A stretch of DNA of 22,546 nt, taken from assembly GCA_009827235.1 (NCBI GenBank), contig SPMW01000026.1, positions 1 to 22,546 on the forward strand, read 5' to 3'. The DNA is from Candidatus Campylobacter infans (GTDB lineage Bacteria > Campylobacterota > Campylobacteria > Campylobacterales > Campylobacteraceae). Below the pieces are notes generated by a model. It worked only from the letters and a program-made list of their open reading frames with translations, did no database searches and was not told the origin of the DNA. Numbering within the stretch: position 1 is the stretch's first letter; each line of letters starts with the position of its first letter. Shown here piece after piece: positions 1 to 7,492 of the stretch. Both the position numbers and the translations under genes were made by a program.

Positions 1-65
1 GTAGGCCTCGAACCTACGACCTTATCATTAAGAGTGATCTGCTCTACCAACTGAGCTAAGGAGGC
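1..65 (-). tRNA. tRNA-Lys (anticodon CTT), 3' end cut by the window edge
   Basis: On the minus strand the sequence folds as a tRNA: acceptor 5' strand GCCTCCT, D-arm TAGCTCAGTTGGTAGAGC, anticodon arm GATCA-CTCTTAA-TGATA, and T-arm GTAGG-TTCGAGG-CCTAC. The anticodon loop CTCTTAA places CTT at positions 34-36, which reads the lysine codon AAG. The 3' acceptor strand and CCA lie beyond the left edge. The outermost anticodon-stem pair is a G-A mismatch. A TATAAT box on the same strand lies just upstream, so the gene probably has its own promoter. A C34 lysine tRNA is less expected than TTT in AT-rich Campylobacter. Confidence 0.93.
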
Positions 66-88
66 GTAAAATTGAAATTTGCGCTGGG

Positions 89-94
89 ATTATA
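89..94 (-). promoter_or_regulatory. -10 box of the tRNA-Lys promoter
   Basis: The minus strand reads TTG-TATAAT, a perfect -10 hexamer about 24 bases upstream of the tRNA 5' end. No clear -35 box is visible, which is usual for Campylobacter sigma-70 promoters, where T-rich DNA replaces it. T/A-rich DNA does lie upstream. Confidence 0.6.
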
Positions 95-213
95 CAATTT
101 TTTTTTGATTTTTTTCTTAAATATTTATTATGATTTTATAAAAGCAAATAATAAATTTTAATATCTTAGAAAATTTTAATAATAAATAATTTTAAGATAT
201 TTTATAAATAAAA

Positions 214-228
214 TGATAACTATTATTA
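214..228. promoter_or_regulatory. Fur-box-like inverted repeat upstream of the TonB receptor
   Basis: The 15 bases TGATAAC-T-ATTATTA match the 7-1-7 Fur core TGATAAT-n-ATTATCA at 12 of 14 defined positions. A further half-site ATTATCA lies at 254-260. The site is 80-95 bases before the receptor start codon, where a repressor could cover the promoter. By analogy with iron-uptake receptors of Campylobacter this suggests iron-dependent repression by Fur. Binding is inferred from sequence only. Confidence 0.6.
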
Positions 229-308
229 AAAATTTATCTTATATTTGCGATTTATTATCATTTTTAAAATATAATTTTACCACTATTTTTTTAAATCAAG
301 GAGATAAA

Positions 309-2390
309 ATGAGAAAACTCTCATTTTTTGCTTGCGTGGCGCTTAGTTGTTGCGCGCTTAAAGCAGATGATGTTACAAACCTAGGTCAAATCAATGTAAT
401 AAGTAGCACCGGCAATGAAAATATAGATGCTAGCAAGATTAGCGTAAGAAATGCAAATCTTATAAAAGACATTTTGCGTGATGTGCCTGGCGTTTATGTA
501 GGTGGCGAAAATGGCCTAAACCAAAAAATTTATATGCGCGGTATAAATGATCGTGGTATAAATATCACCATAGATGGTGCCAGACAAAAAGGCAACGCTT
601 TTCATCATAGCGCTGATTTGTTATTAGACCCTGAGCTGGTTAAAGCAGTAGATATTGGTCTTGGCGTGCATTCAGTTGTTGGCACAAGTGGCGCGCTTGG
701 CGGCTCGATCGCATTTGAAACAGCAAATGCGCGCGACTTGCTTGAAGATGGGCAGAGTTTTGGCGGTAAATTAAAAGGCTCTTACACAAGCAATAATAAA
801 AATTATGGACAAAATTTAATTTTATTTGGAGCATATGAAGGATTTGATGCCCTAACTAGCATCAGCCACCACGGACATGATTTTGGCAAGAGCGCAAATG
901 GTTATAGAATGGGTGGCGATGGCGATGATTTGGATTTACTATTTAAAATAGGCTATGATTTTAATGATTATGCAAGATTAGAGCTAAGCAGCCAAAGAAT
1001 GCAATACGATGGTATGTATCCGCTAAAAGCTGAATGGGCAAGCCAGGGCAATCCAGTAGATACTAAATATTTTCGCGATACATACACAAGCAAATTTACT
1101 TACAATCCAAATGACTATGTGGATTTAAGCGCAAACGCTTATTATACAGATCATCATATGAAATCTAGTCTAAATGCTGGCGTTAAAACCATCGGCGCAA
1201 AAATCATCAATAAAACATTGTTTCAAGGCGATACATTTAGCCATACCTTAGTATATGGTAGTGAGTATTATCAAAGCAAATCATACAATAAAAACGCCTC
1301 AAACTATACCTTTTCAAACAAAAGCACACTAAATATCACACGCCCTGGCTACACACAAGAAAGCATAAAAAATCCAAAAGTCCAAGATGATAAAGCAGAT
1401 AGCTTTTCTTTATTTATAGAAGATCAATTTCGTTATGGCAATTTAACGCTCACACCAGGCATTAGATTGGATCATTATGTATTACACACTATGGGCGGCG
1501 ATGTTATAGGCACTATAACATCGCCTGGTAGAGGTGGCAAACTCACCACCAGCCCGCTATCATCTGGCGAGCGCGCAAAATACTCTTGGAGTGAAATTTC
1601 ACCAGCTTTTAGCATAGATTATCAATTAGATATGGGACTTGGCTTATATGCTAGCTACGCTAGGCTATTTCGTGGCCCAGACCCGATAGAATCAATTCGC
1701 CTAGATGGTAGCAATGTGCTAAGCATAACCACAAATGATGAATTAGAGCCTGAAACCGGGAATGCTTATGAACTTGGCATAAGATATCAAACAAATATCA
1801 CCGACAACCAAAATATCAGCCTAAGCACCAAATATTTTTACGATCAATACAAAAATTTAATAGTAGAAATGGGACGAGCTGGCGAAGTTGGTATAAGACG
1901 CATAAATGGTGGCCCAGCCGATACAAATGGAGTCGAAATTAGCGCACGCTACACCATAAACGCCCTAAGCCTCGCAGCTAGCTACTCTCACAGCCGCACA
2001 AAATACAAAAATTCTAACAACAACGCAGGCTATGGCGGCGTGCTAGCGTATTCGGATTCAGGTGATAAATATACATTTAATGCCGAGTATTTCATTGCTA
2101 GCTTGGATACTTTAATCGGTTATAATTTAATCGCTGTAAATAAAATCGACACCAAAAATGGTAGCAACACAAGCTTTAAAAAGCCAGGATACGCCACTAG
2201 CGATATTTACGCCAACTGGGCTCCTAGCGATGGCAAATTAAAAAATTTAGAAGTAAATTTTGGAATTTATAATTTATTTGATAAAGCTTATTGGTCCCAT
2301 AGCCAACGCAGCGCAAGCGCAGATCGCGACAGTAGCATTGATTGGAGCGAGGGTAGAAGCATAAAGGCTAGCCTAAGTTATAAATTTTAA
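309..2390 (+). CDS. TonB-dependent outer-membrane receptor, heme/hemoprotein-type
   Basis: A 693-residue outer-membrane beta-barrel receptor that would import an iron source using TonB energy. The start at 309 was chosen because AAGGAGATAAA directly precedes this ATG and it gives a proper signal peptide (MRKLSFFACVALSCCALKA, then DD). The open frame extends upstream to 213 but has no ribosome site there. A plug domain follows: IKDILRDVPGVYVGGENG, MRGINDRGINITIDGARQKG, GTSGALGGSIAFET. The rest is alternating barrel strands, and the protein ends in the aromatic residue F (LSYKF), as barrel proteins do. The plug words and the FRGP...ELEPETGNAYELG segment resemble the heme/hemoglobin/transferrin receptor family (ChuA-like), but no substrate-specific motif proves the ligand. 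The gene stands alone between two tRNAs, with no heme-transport partner genes in view. The Fur-box-like site upstream supports a role in iron uptake. Confidence 0.88.
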   Translation: MRKLSFFACVALSCCALKADDVTNLGQINVISSTGNENIDASKISVRNANLIKDILRDVPGVYVGGENGLNQKIYMRGINDRGINITIDGARQKGNAFHHSADLLLDPELVKAVDIGLGVHSVVGTSGALGGSIAFETANARDLLEDGQSFGGKLKGSYTSNNKNYGQNLILFGAYEGFDALTSISHHGHDFGKSANGYRMGGDGDDLDLLFKIGYDFNDYARLELSSQRMQYDGMYPLKAEWASQGNPVDTKYFRDTYTSKFTYNPNDYVDLSANAYYTDHHMKSSLNAGVKTIGAKIINKTLFQGDTFSHTLVYGSEYYQSKSYNKNASNYTFSNKSTLNITRPGYTQESIKNPKVQDDKADSFSLFIEDQFRYGNLTLTPGIRLDHYVLHTMGGDVIGTITSPGRGGKLTTSPLSSGERAKYSWSEISPAFSIDYQLDMGLGLYASYARLFRGPDPIESIRLDGSNVLSITTNDELEPETGNAYELGIRYQTNITDNQNISLSTKYFYDQYKNLIVEMGRAGEVGIRRINGGPADTNGVEISARYTINALSLAASYSHSRTKYKNSNNNAGYGGVLAYSDSGDKYTFNAEYFIASLDTLIGYNLIAVNKIDTKNGSNTSFKKPGYATSDIYANWAPSDGKLKNLEVNFGIYNLFDKAYWSHSQRSASADRDSSIDWSEGRSIKASLSYKF

Positions 2391-2443
2391 TTAGATTTAT
2401 TTTAAAATTTACCTAAACGCGCCCTGAATTATTTAAAATTTAT

Positions 2444-2518
2444 TGGTGACCCCTACGAGATTCGAACTCGTGTTGCCGGCGTGAGAGGCCAGTGTCCTAA
2501 CCACTAGACGAAGGGGCC
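2444..2518 (-). tRNA. tRNA-Glu (anticodon CTC)
   Basis: A full cloverleaf on the minus strand: acceptor GGCCCCT paired with AGGGGTC, D-arm TCGTCTAGTGGTTAGGA, anticodon arm CTGGC-CTCTCAC-GCCGG, T-arm ACGAG-TTCGAAT-CTCGT, and an encoded CCA at 2444-2446. The loop CTCTCAC gives anticodon CTC, reading the glutamate codon GAG. The layout otherwise follows tRNA-Glu(TTC). It probably has its own promoter: TAAAAT on the minus strand at 2533-2538. Confidence 0.95.
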
Positions 2519-2532
2519 AAAATAAGGGCGCA

Positions 2533-2538
2533 ATTTTA
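2533..2538 (-). promoter_or_regulatory. -10 box of the tRNA-Glu promoter
   Basis: The minus strand reads GGATAAAATTGCG about 15-20 bases upstream of the tRNA 5' end. TAAAAT is the commonest -10-like word before genes in this window (compare rpoD and the antiporter). Confidence 0.45.
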
Positions 2539-2610
2539 TCCAAAAAAACTGAAATTAAAATTATTCTATAAATTAAAGCTATTAAAATATTAAAATTTTA
2601 AAAAAAAATT

Positions 2611-2636
2611 TTAATATTTTATATTATTGCCGATAT
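2611..2636 (+). promoter_or_regulatory. possible sigma-28 (FliA) promoter
   Basis: TTAA at 2611-2614 is followed after 14 bases by GCCGATAT at 2629-2636. This resembles the FliA pattern TAAA-N15-GCCGATAA and the shorter CGATAT -10 form used in Campylobacter. The -10-like element lies about 34 bases before the start codon at 2670. The surrounding DNA is very AT-rich, so the TTAA part alone carries little weight; the GCCGATAT word is the stronger half. Confidence 0.45.
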
Positions 2637-2669
2637 AAGCTAAACTCATCTTAACACAAAGGTTACACA

Positions 2670-3365
2670 ATGGACAACTCAGTATCTTCAAATCTTAGCT
2701 CTTTGGCTAGTATGTTTAGTGGCGCGAACAAAAACGGCCAAAATCTAAGCGAATTAACCAATCAAAATTTTGGCAAAAATTTAGACAAAAACGCCATCAA
2801 AAACGCAGCTAGCGAGCTTAGCGGCAAAGGTTTAATACAAAATTATCAAATGCAATTTATGCAAGCAAGCTTTACTCAAAGTGGCTCAAATTTTAGCTTG
2901 CAAGTTGGGCTTGCTAGTTTTGGGGCTAGCTCTGGGCCAGCTGGTAGTAGCTTTAATGCTAGTATGACTTTATTAAATATCACCGGCTCAGTTGGCAAAG
3001 ACGGCACAAACGCAAACCTTAATGATTTATTTAAAATGATAGATTTAAACGCCATAGGTTATAGCGGCAAGCCATTAAATGCGTTAAGCAAAAATGAAGC
3101 TGCCGATTTAGTAAGCGACAAGGGCTTTTTTGGTATGGAAAATACCGCAAAACGCGTGGCTGATTTTGTGATAAACAGTGCTGGCGATGATTTAGAAAAA
3201 CTAAAAGCCGGCAAAGAAGGCGTGATAAATGGCTTTAACCAAGCACAAAAACTTTGGGGTGGCAAACTCCCTGAAATATCGCAAAAAACGCAAGAACTTC
3301 TTTTGAAAATGATAGATGAACGCATCAACGAACTAGGCGGCAATGTGATGAGCTTAGAAGCTTAA
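2670..3365 (+). CDS. conserved-looking protein of unknown function
   Basis: A 231-residue soluble protein with no signal peptide and no membrane segment. The first 100 residues are rich in Ser, Asn, Gly, Gln and Phe (QASFTQSGSNFSLQVGLASF), a low-complexity make-up seen in secreted or surface proteins. The C-terminal half is more ordered: FFGMENTAKRVADFVIN, AGDDLEKLKAGKEGVINGF, then KLWGGKLPEISQKTQELL. I believe this C-terminal pattern recurs in a family of uncharacterised proteobacterial proteins, possibly a named DUF, but I cannot name it securely. The ATG at 2670 follows AAAGG by a suitable gap. It is a single gene with a strong hairpin after it and a FliA-like promoter before it, so co-expression with late flagellar genes is possible. 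No function is assigned. Confidence 0.75.
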   Translation: MDNSVSSNLSSLASMFSGANKNGQNLSELTNQNFGKNLDKNAIKNAASELSGKGLIQNYQMQFMQASFTQSGSNFSLQVGLASFGASSGPAGSSFNASMTLLNITGSVGKDGTNANLNDLFKMIDLNAIGYSGKPLNALSKNEAADLVSDKGFFGMENTAKRVADFVINSAGDDLEKLKAGKEGVINGFNQAQKLWGGKLPEISQKTQELLLKMIDERINELGGNVMSLEA

Positions 3366-3407
3366 TCAAAATAAATAAATTTTAAACTCACTTCCTAAAT
3401 TTAAAAT

Positions 3408-3438
3408 TTTGGCCTCATTATGAAAAAGTGAGGCCAAA
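3408..3438 (+). terminator. hairpin terminator after the 2670 gene
   Basis: TTTGGCCTCA pairs perfectly with TGAGGCCAAA over 10 bp around an 11-base loop, 42 bases after the stop codon. The next T-run comes only about 20 bases later (GGCTTTTTTCTTTTTT, from 3451), so it is not a textbook tight terminator. The stem is the strongest hairpin in this gap. Confidence 0.55.
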
Positions 3439-3556
3439 TTAAGCGCGTTTGGCTTTTTTCTTTTTTAAATTTTAATCCACTCTAATTTTAGCCTTTAAAA
3501 TAACTCGCTCTCTAAGCTATTTTTGGCAAGCTCTTTGCACTCTAAAAAACTAGAAT

Positions 3557-3619
3557 GCGCTTTAATGAATGTTGCTTTAAATGAATATGTTTTAATGAAT
3601 GTGCTTTAATGAATGTGCT
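3557..3619. repeat. short tandem repeat, unit about 14-16 bp, 4 copies
   Basis: Four head-to-tail copies of a unit like GTGCTTTAATGAAT: GCGCTTTAATGAAT (3557-3570), GTTGCTTTAAATGAAT (3571-3586), ATGTTTTAATGAAT (3587-3600), GTGCTTTAATGAAT (3601-3614), then a partial GTGCT. The copies differ slightly, so this is a diverged array. Confidence 0.8.
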
Positions 3620-3831
3620 GGGCGCAATTTAGCGCGCGTGAGATAATTTTCTTTGCCAAGCTGCTTTGGATTTTGCTAATATAAATTCAATAATTTTTGG
3701 CTTGAAATTTTAATTTGTAAAAAGATTTTACAAAAAATTGCTAGGATTTATTTTTGCCACTTAAATGATTAATTTAGCGGGCTATTATGGAATTTCTCGC
3801 TTTAATCATCAAGCCAAAACTTATCTCAGCT

Positions 3832-3925
3832 TTTAAAATTTCATCAAGCAAGCACAAGCTTAAAATTAAAATTTAGCCTTTAAAATTTCATCAAGCAAGC
3901 ACAAATTTTAAATTAAAATTTGGCG
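3832..3925. repeat. two-copy 47 bp tandem duplication
   Basis: The 26-base stretch from 3832 (TTTAAAATTTCATCAAGCAA, continuing GCACAA) recurs exactly at 3879. Similar AAATTAAAATTT-rich tails follow each, so the period is 47. A weaker third relative, TTTAAAATTTATCAAGCAAA, lies near 3995. Confidence 0.85.
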
Positions 3926-4074
3926 TTTTAAACTTTAACTAGCGTGCTTTTTGATAAATCCCAAAAGTTTTTATGGGCTTTTTATACGGCAAATTTTAAA
4001 ATTTATCAAGCAAAATCAACGCGCCAAATAAAATTTACAAGCCAACTTCACCAAATCGCCCTATTTTAGCAAGC

Positions 4075-4749
4075 TTAAAGTTTATTTAAAAGCTCGCCTA
4101 CTAGTTTTTCAAACTCTTCATAAGATTTTATTTTGCTTGTGTTTAACATATATTTGCCATTTATTATAAAACTTGGCGTGCCGTGAAGCTTTGCTATTTC
4201 GTAAGCTTGCGCGCTAGCATCTAAATACTGCTTGCCGTTTTGGCTTTTGGCGTAGTTTTGTATGTCCGCGCTCGTTATTTTGTGGCTTTGGTTAAAAATA
4301 TCAAGAGCTATTAAATAAAACTCGCTTTCGTCTTTAAAGTTAAATTTATATTTAAAAGTAGCCTCAAAATATGCTTTTAAAATTTTATTTGTATAGCTTT
4401 CATCATCTTTTACGCTATTAAATCCATCTCTTATATCAAGCCCTTTTGCATAGGCTAAAATTTCGTTCATTTGCTCGCCAAATTCTCCCATTTGCGCCAC
4501 TTGCCATTCATAAAATGTAACATTTTGAAACTTTTGGGCTAAATTTTTCATTGTTTTAGCGCGGAAATGATTATAGCAGTGAATGCATTGATAGCTAAGC
4601 ACCTCAACCACCGTGGCATTTGCGTCTTTAAATTGTATGTTTTTTGGCAGTTCTTCGTAGGCTTTGGCTAGCAAGGTGCTAGTATAAAATGCGCTTATAA
4701 TCAAAGCTAACGCCGTATTTTTTAACACTCTCACTAAATTAACTTTCAT
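4075..4749 (-). CDS. DsbA-family periplasmic thiol:disulfide oxidoreductase
   Basis: A 224-residue exported thioredoxin-fold protein that would put disulfide bonds into periplasmic proteins. The N-terminus is a signal peptide (charged start, hydrophobic ALALIISAFYTSTLLAKA, cleavage near residue 30). The redox motif is CIHC at residues 55-58, and the matching cis-proline loop is HGTPSFIIN with Pro192. Ile-His between the cysteines, rather than Pro-His as in E. coli DsbA, should shift the redox potential; the effect is not predictable from sequence. It is the last gene of the operon and its ATG overlaps the end of the dehydrogenase gene by 11 bp, so translation is probably coupled. No DsbB-type partner is in the window. 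DsbA-fold class is secure; the exact subtype is not. Confidence 0.88.
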   Translation of the reverse strand: MKVNLVRVLKNTALALIISAFYTSTLLAKAYEELPKNIQFKDANATVVEVLSYQCIHCYNHFRAKTMKNLAQKFQNVTFYEWQVAQMGEFGEQMNEILAYAKGLDIRDGFNSVKDDESYTNKILKAYFEATFKYKFNFKDESEFYLIALDIFNQSHKITSADIQNYAKSQNGKQYLDASAQAYEIAKLHGTPSFIINGKYMLNTSKIKSYEEFEKLVGELLNKL

Positions 4750-5683
4750 TGTTTTTCTCCTTTAAGAAATTTTTTATATTTTCATAAACTAAATCCATTA
4801 AGGTTTTTCTAGCTTCAACGCTAGCCCACGCAATATGCGGGCTTAAAAGCAAGCGTTCTTTATGTTTTAGGCTTAAAAATGGATGATTTTTAGGCATAGG
4901 CTCTGTGCTTAAAACATCACAACAATAATAAATCTCGCGTTCGTCGATTTCGCGGGCTAATGCGTTTTCATCTACTATCGCGCCACGGCCAAAATTTGCC
5001 AAAATTGTCCCATTTTGTAACTTTTGTATCGCATTTTTATTAAAAAGATTTTGTGTTTTTTCATTTAATGGAGCGTGAATGCTTATAATGTTACATTTTA
5101 GGACATCTTCAAAATTTACTCTTTTGTATTCGTTGTTATTGTTTTTACCGCTAGTTGAGTAATAGCAAACATCGCAATTAAAAGCGCTAGCGATTTTTGC
5201 AACCGCGCGCCCTATATCGCCAAAGCCCACAACGCAAAAGCTTTTATTTGCTAGCTCGTAAATTTGGGCCTGTAAATGCACGAAAACTTCGCTATTTGCC
5301 CAGCCATTTATATCCTTACAATAGCTATCATAATAGCTCGTGTGATTTAATAAAGCCAGCAAACTCGCAAAGCACTGCTGGGCAACTGAGTTTGTAGAGT
5401 AGCTAGCCACATTTTTTACGACTATACCGCTTTTTGCGCAAAATTCCAAGTCGATATTATTCATACCAGTTGCCGTTAAAGCAATTAGCCCTACTTTGCT
5501 ATTTTCAAGCTCATTTTTGCCAAGGCAAACCTTATTTGTGATGATTATATCAGCATCTTTTATGCGCCCTTTTACTTCATTTTGGCTAGTAGTTTTATAG
5601 CTAATAAACTCGCCAAAGCTAGCAAACGCGCCCAAATCAGTATCGCGCCCTAAGGTATCAGCATCAAGTAGCACTATTTTCAT
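4739..5683 (-). CDS. D-isomer-specific 2-hydroxyacid dehydrogenase (HprA-like)
   Basis: A 314-residue NAD(P)-dependent dehydrogenase of the D-2-hydroxyacid family (glycerate or hydroxypyruvate type). The nucleotide-binding loop is VVGFGDIGRAVAKIA. The catalytic Arg lies in NFGRGAIVDENAL, the Glu in CDVLSTEPMP and the His in LLSPHIAWAS, so the active-site triad is complete. After the second beta strand it reads YYSTSGKN, where NAD-specific members usually carry an Asp, so cofactor preference is open. The ATG at 5683 is preferred to the in-frame GTG at 5692: it overlaps the ubiX stop as TGATG, with AAGG eight bases before it. It lies directly downstream of ubiX in the operon, an order I also recall from C. 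jejuni. Substrate is not determined. Confidence 0.88.
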   Translation of the reverse strand: MKIVLLDADTLGRDTDLGAFASFGEFISYKTTSQNEVKGRIKDADIIITNKVCLGKNELENSKVGLIALTATGMNNIDLEFCAKSGIVVKNVASYSTNSVAQQCFASLLALLNHTSYYDSYCKDINGWANSEVFVHLQAQIYELANKSFCVVGFGDIGRAVAKIASAFNCDVCYYSTSGKNNNNEYKRVNFEDVLKCNIISIHAPLNEKTQNLFNKNAIQKLQNGTILANFGRGAIVDENALAREIDEREIYYCCDVLSTEPMPKNHPFLSLKHKERLLLSPHIAWASVEARKTLMDLVYENIKNFLKEKNNES

Positions 5684-6288
5684 CACTCCCACCTTTTATA
5701 TAAATCATTTTTTACGCCCAAAATATCTAGCCATTTGCCGATTATGAAATTTTGCATTTCATCCCCGCTATAACTTGCCAAAATAGGCGGAGCCATTATC
5801 ACGCCAAGTTTTGCAAGCGCGCTCATTTGCTCTAAACTTATAATGCTTAATGGCATTTCACGCACGCCTAAAACCAGCTTGCGCTGCTCTTTTATCATCA
5901 CGCTAGCAGCGCGGGTAAGCAAACTATCACTTAATCCACAAGCGATTTTGCCAAGGCAATTTATACTACACGGAGCAATAATCATCGCCTCAAACCCGCT
6001 ACTACCGCTTGCTGGGCTAGCCCAAATTTCGCTTTCTATATTAATTTTAGAATACAAATTTTGAGCTATCACTTCATCGCCAAGGGCTAAAAGTTCGGCT
6101 TTTGTGGCTGTTTTTAGACTAGATGGATTAAAATTTGTGCTATTTTTTAAACTCTCACAAGCAAGCGAAATTTTAGCATTTTGGCTAAAAATCACGCAAA
6201 CATCGCATTTTGCATCAAATAAAGCATTTGCTGTTTTTATGCCAAATAAACCAAGGCTAGCCCCGCTAATTCCTACTATTACTTTCAT
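5683..6288 (-). CDS. ubiX: UbiX-family flavin prenyltransferase
   Basis: A 201-residue enzyme that attaches dimethylallyl phosphate to FMN, making the prenyl-FMN cofactor for UbiD-type decarboxylases. Family signs are the N-terminal flavin-fold loop IVGISGASLGLFGIK, ASPASGSSGFEAMIIAPCS with the conserved serine-rich loop, LVLGVREMPLS, and APPILASY near the C-terminus; length is normal. The ATG at 6288 overlaps the stop of the upstream gene as TGATG; a TTG one codon earlier is in frame but less likely. No UbiD partner is present here. In Campylobacter, which makes menaquinone by the futalosine route, the cofactor could serve the decarboxylase of that path; this is inference from general knowledge. 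Confidence 0.92.
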   Translation of the reverse strand: MKVIVGISGASLGLFGIKTANALFDAKCDVCVIFSQNAKISLACESLKNSTNFNPSSLKTATKAELLALGDEVIAQNLYSKINIESEIWASPASGSSGFEAMIIAPCSINCLGKIACGLSDSLLTRAASVMIKEQRKLVLGVREMPLSIISLEQMSALAKLGVIMAPPILASYSGDEMQNFIIGKWLDILGVKNDLYKRWE

Positions 6289-7472
6289 CAATCTACTATA
6301 ATATGCCCTACAAATTTTGAAAAATTATCTATAATCTCAGCCCCGCGCCTAAATCCAAGCGCACAACCCTCAAAGGCAAAAAACACGCCAGCTTGATATT
6401 TTTGCCCTTTTTCATCTTGGTTAAAATCATAATATTCTTGGTATAAAAATTTGCCATTTTCGTATTCTCCGCCGTTTTTTTCTAGCACAACTCCATCTTG
6501 GCTGATTATACTTACATTTGCGCCCTCTCTTGCTAAAAATGGCTTTTTAACTTGCTTTTTATTAGCTAGTGGCTCATAGCTTGAATGCAATAAAAGCGGG
6601 TGATTAGGATATAAATCCCATAAAATTTTCATTATGCCCTTGCTTTGAAATAATAAAGTATAAGCTGGATTTAAGATTATGGCTTTTTGGTTTTTTATTA
6701 TATTTTGTAAAATCAGCCCAAGCTCGCCCTCATCAATAGCTATTTGCTCCCAAGGGATTAGCTTAAATAAAAACTCATAATTTTGCCCATCTACAAAAAT
6801 TCCATTTTCATCATCAAAGCTAATCTCATGAATATAAGCAAAACGCGTATTAAAGCCTGCGCGATTAGCACAAGCTTGTATTAGCCTTGTCGTTGCTTCA
6901 TCTTCGCTATTTCCTTCAATGCAAGTAAATAAAATTTTATATGGATTTTGCGCATAAAGCTCATCAAACTCGCTAGTATCATCATCAAGCGTCATTAAGC
7001 GTTTAAAATTTTCTACCAAGCCATCAAATAAATCATTAAATTGCGCGGCTTCATCTAAGCCATTTTGTTTAAGAATTGCCCATTGTAAAATGGCCGTTTC
7101 AAACACAGCCGTTGGCGTATCAGCATTAAACTCAATCAGCTTTATAGACTTACCATCAAGCCCGCCAGCCAAATCAAAACGCCCATAAAGATGCCAATGG
7201 ACATCATTTTCCCAGCTTTGCTTAATTAAATCTATCAAATTATAAGGTATGCCAAGCTCAAAAAACAAATCATTATCTATTACATATTGAGCAGCATTTA
7301 CAAACATATCATATAGCTGATTTACAGCCTCGTAATACTCATCTGCTTGCTTGCTTGAAATTTCTACTAATTCAGCCGAGGCATAAGGCGTGCCATCATT
7401 ATCTGTATGCCACGAAAAGCCAATGCTTTCTAAATACTCCGTGCTTATAGGCATTGTTTTTTGGATTTTCAT
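6288..7472 (-). CDS. glutathionylspermidine-synthase-like ATP-grasp ligase
   Basis: A 394-residue cytoplasmic protein resembling the synthetase domain of glutathionylspermidine synthase and its stand-alone relatives YgiC/YjfC. Visible family words are HLYGRFDLAGG (about residues 94-104), IKLIEFNADTPTAVFE (110-125), ILNPAYTLLFQSKGIM, NHPLLLHSSYE and KPFLAREGANVSI. The amidase half of the E. coli bifunctional enzyme is absent. An amide ligase joining an amine or amino acid to a peptide is the expected chemistry, but the substrate of these stand-alone forms is generally unsettled. An AAGGA ribosome site precedes the ATG. It follows the peptidoglycan-hydrolase lipoprotein gene after 20 bases and overlaps ubiX by one base. 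Confidence 0.86.
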   Translation of the reverse strand: MKIQKTMPISTEYLESIGFSWHTDNDGTPYASAELVEISSKQADEYYEAVNQLYDMFVNAAQYVIDNDLFFELGIPYNLIDLIKQSWENDVHWHLYGRFDLAGGLDGKSIKLIEFNADTPTAVFETAILQWAILKQNGLDEAAQFNDLFDGLVENFKRLMTLDDDTSEFDELYAQNPYKILFTCIEGNSEDEATTRLIQACANRAGFNTRFAYIHEISFDDENGIFVDGQNYEFLFKLIPWEQIAIDEGELGLILQNIIKNQKAIILNPAYTLLFQSKGIMKILWDLYPNHPLLLHSSYEPLANKKQVKKPFLAREGANVSIISQDGVVLEKNGGEYENGKFLYQEYYDFNQDEKGQKYQAGVFFAFEGCALGFRRGAEIIDNFSKFVGHIIVD

Positions 7473-7492
7473 TATTTATCCTTTTGTAAATT

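Larger units (their letters stand above)
3366..4074. other. gene-free, repeat-rich intergenic region
   Basis: About 700 bp with no convincing gene on either strand. It holds the hairpin at 3408-3438, a 14-16 bp tandem repeat at 3557-3619, and a 47 bp tandem duplication at 3832-3925 with a third partial copy at about 3995-4019. The rest is dominated by AAATTTTAAA-type words common to all gaps here. Short frames such as an ATG at 3787 run through the repeats and have no ribosome site. Confidence 0.7.

Noticed and set aside
213..308. N-terminal extension of the TonB receptor
   Set aside because: Would place 32 residues before the signal peptide; the perfect AAGGAG ribosome site lies before 309, and the Fur-like site overlaps the upstream ATG.
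3557..3619. CRISPR-like array
   Set aside because: Units of 14-16 bp are directly adjacent with no spacers; it is a simple tandem repeat.
3787..3876. 29-codon frame in the gap downstream of the unknown gene
   Set aside because: Runs into the 47 bp duplication, has no ribosome site, and its codons are generic intergenic words.
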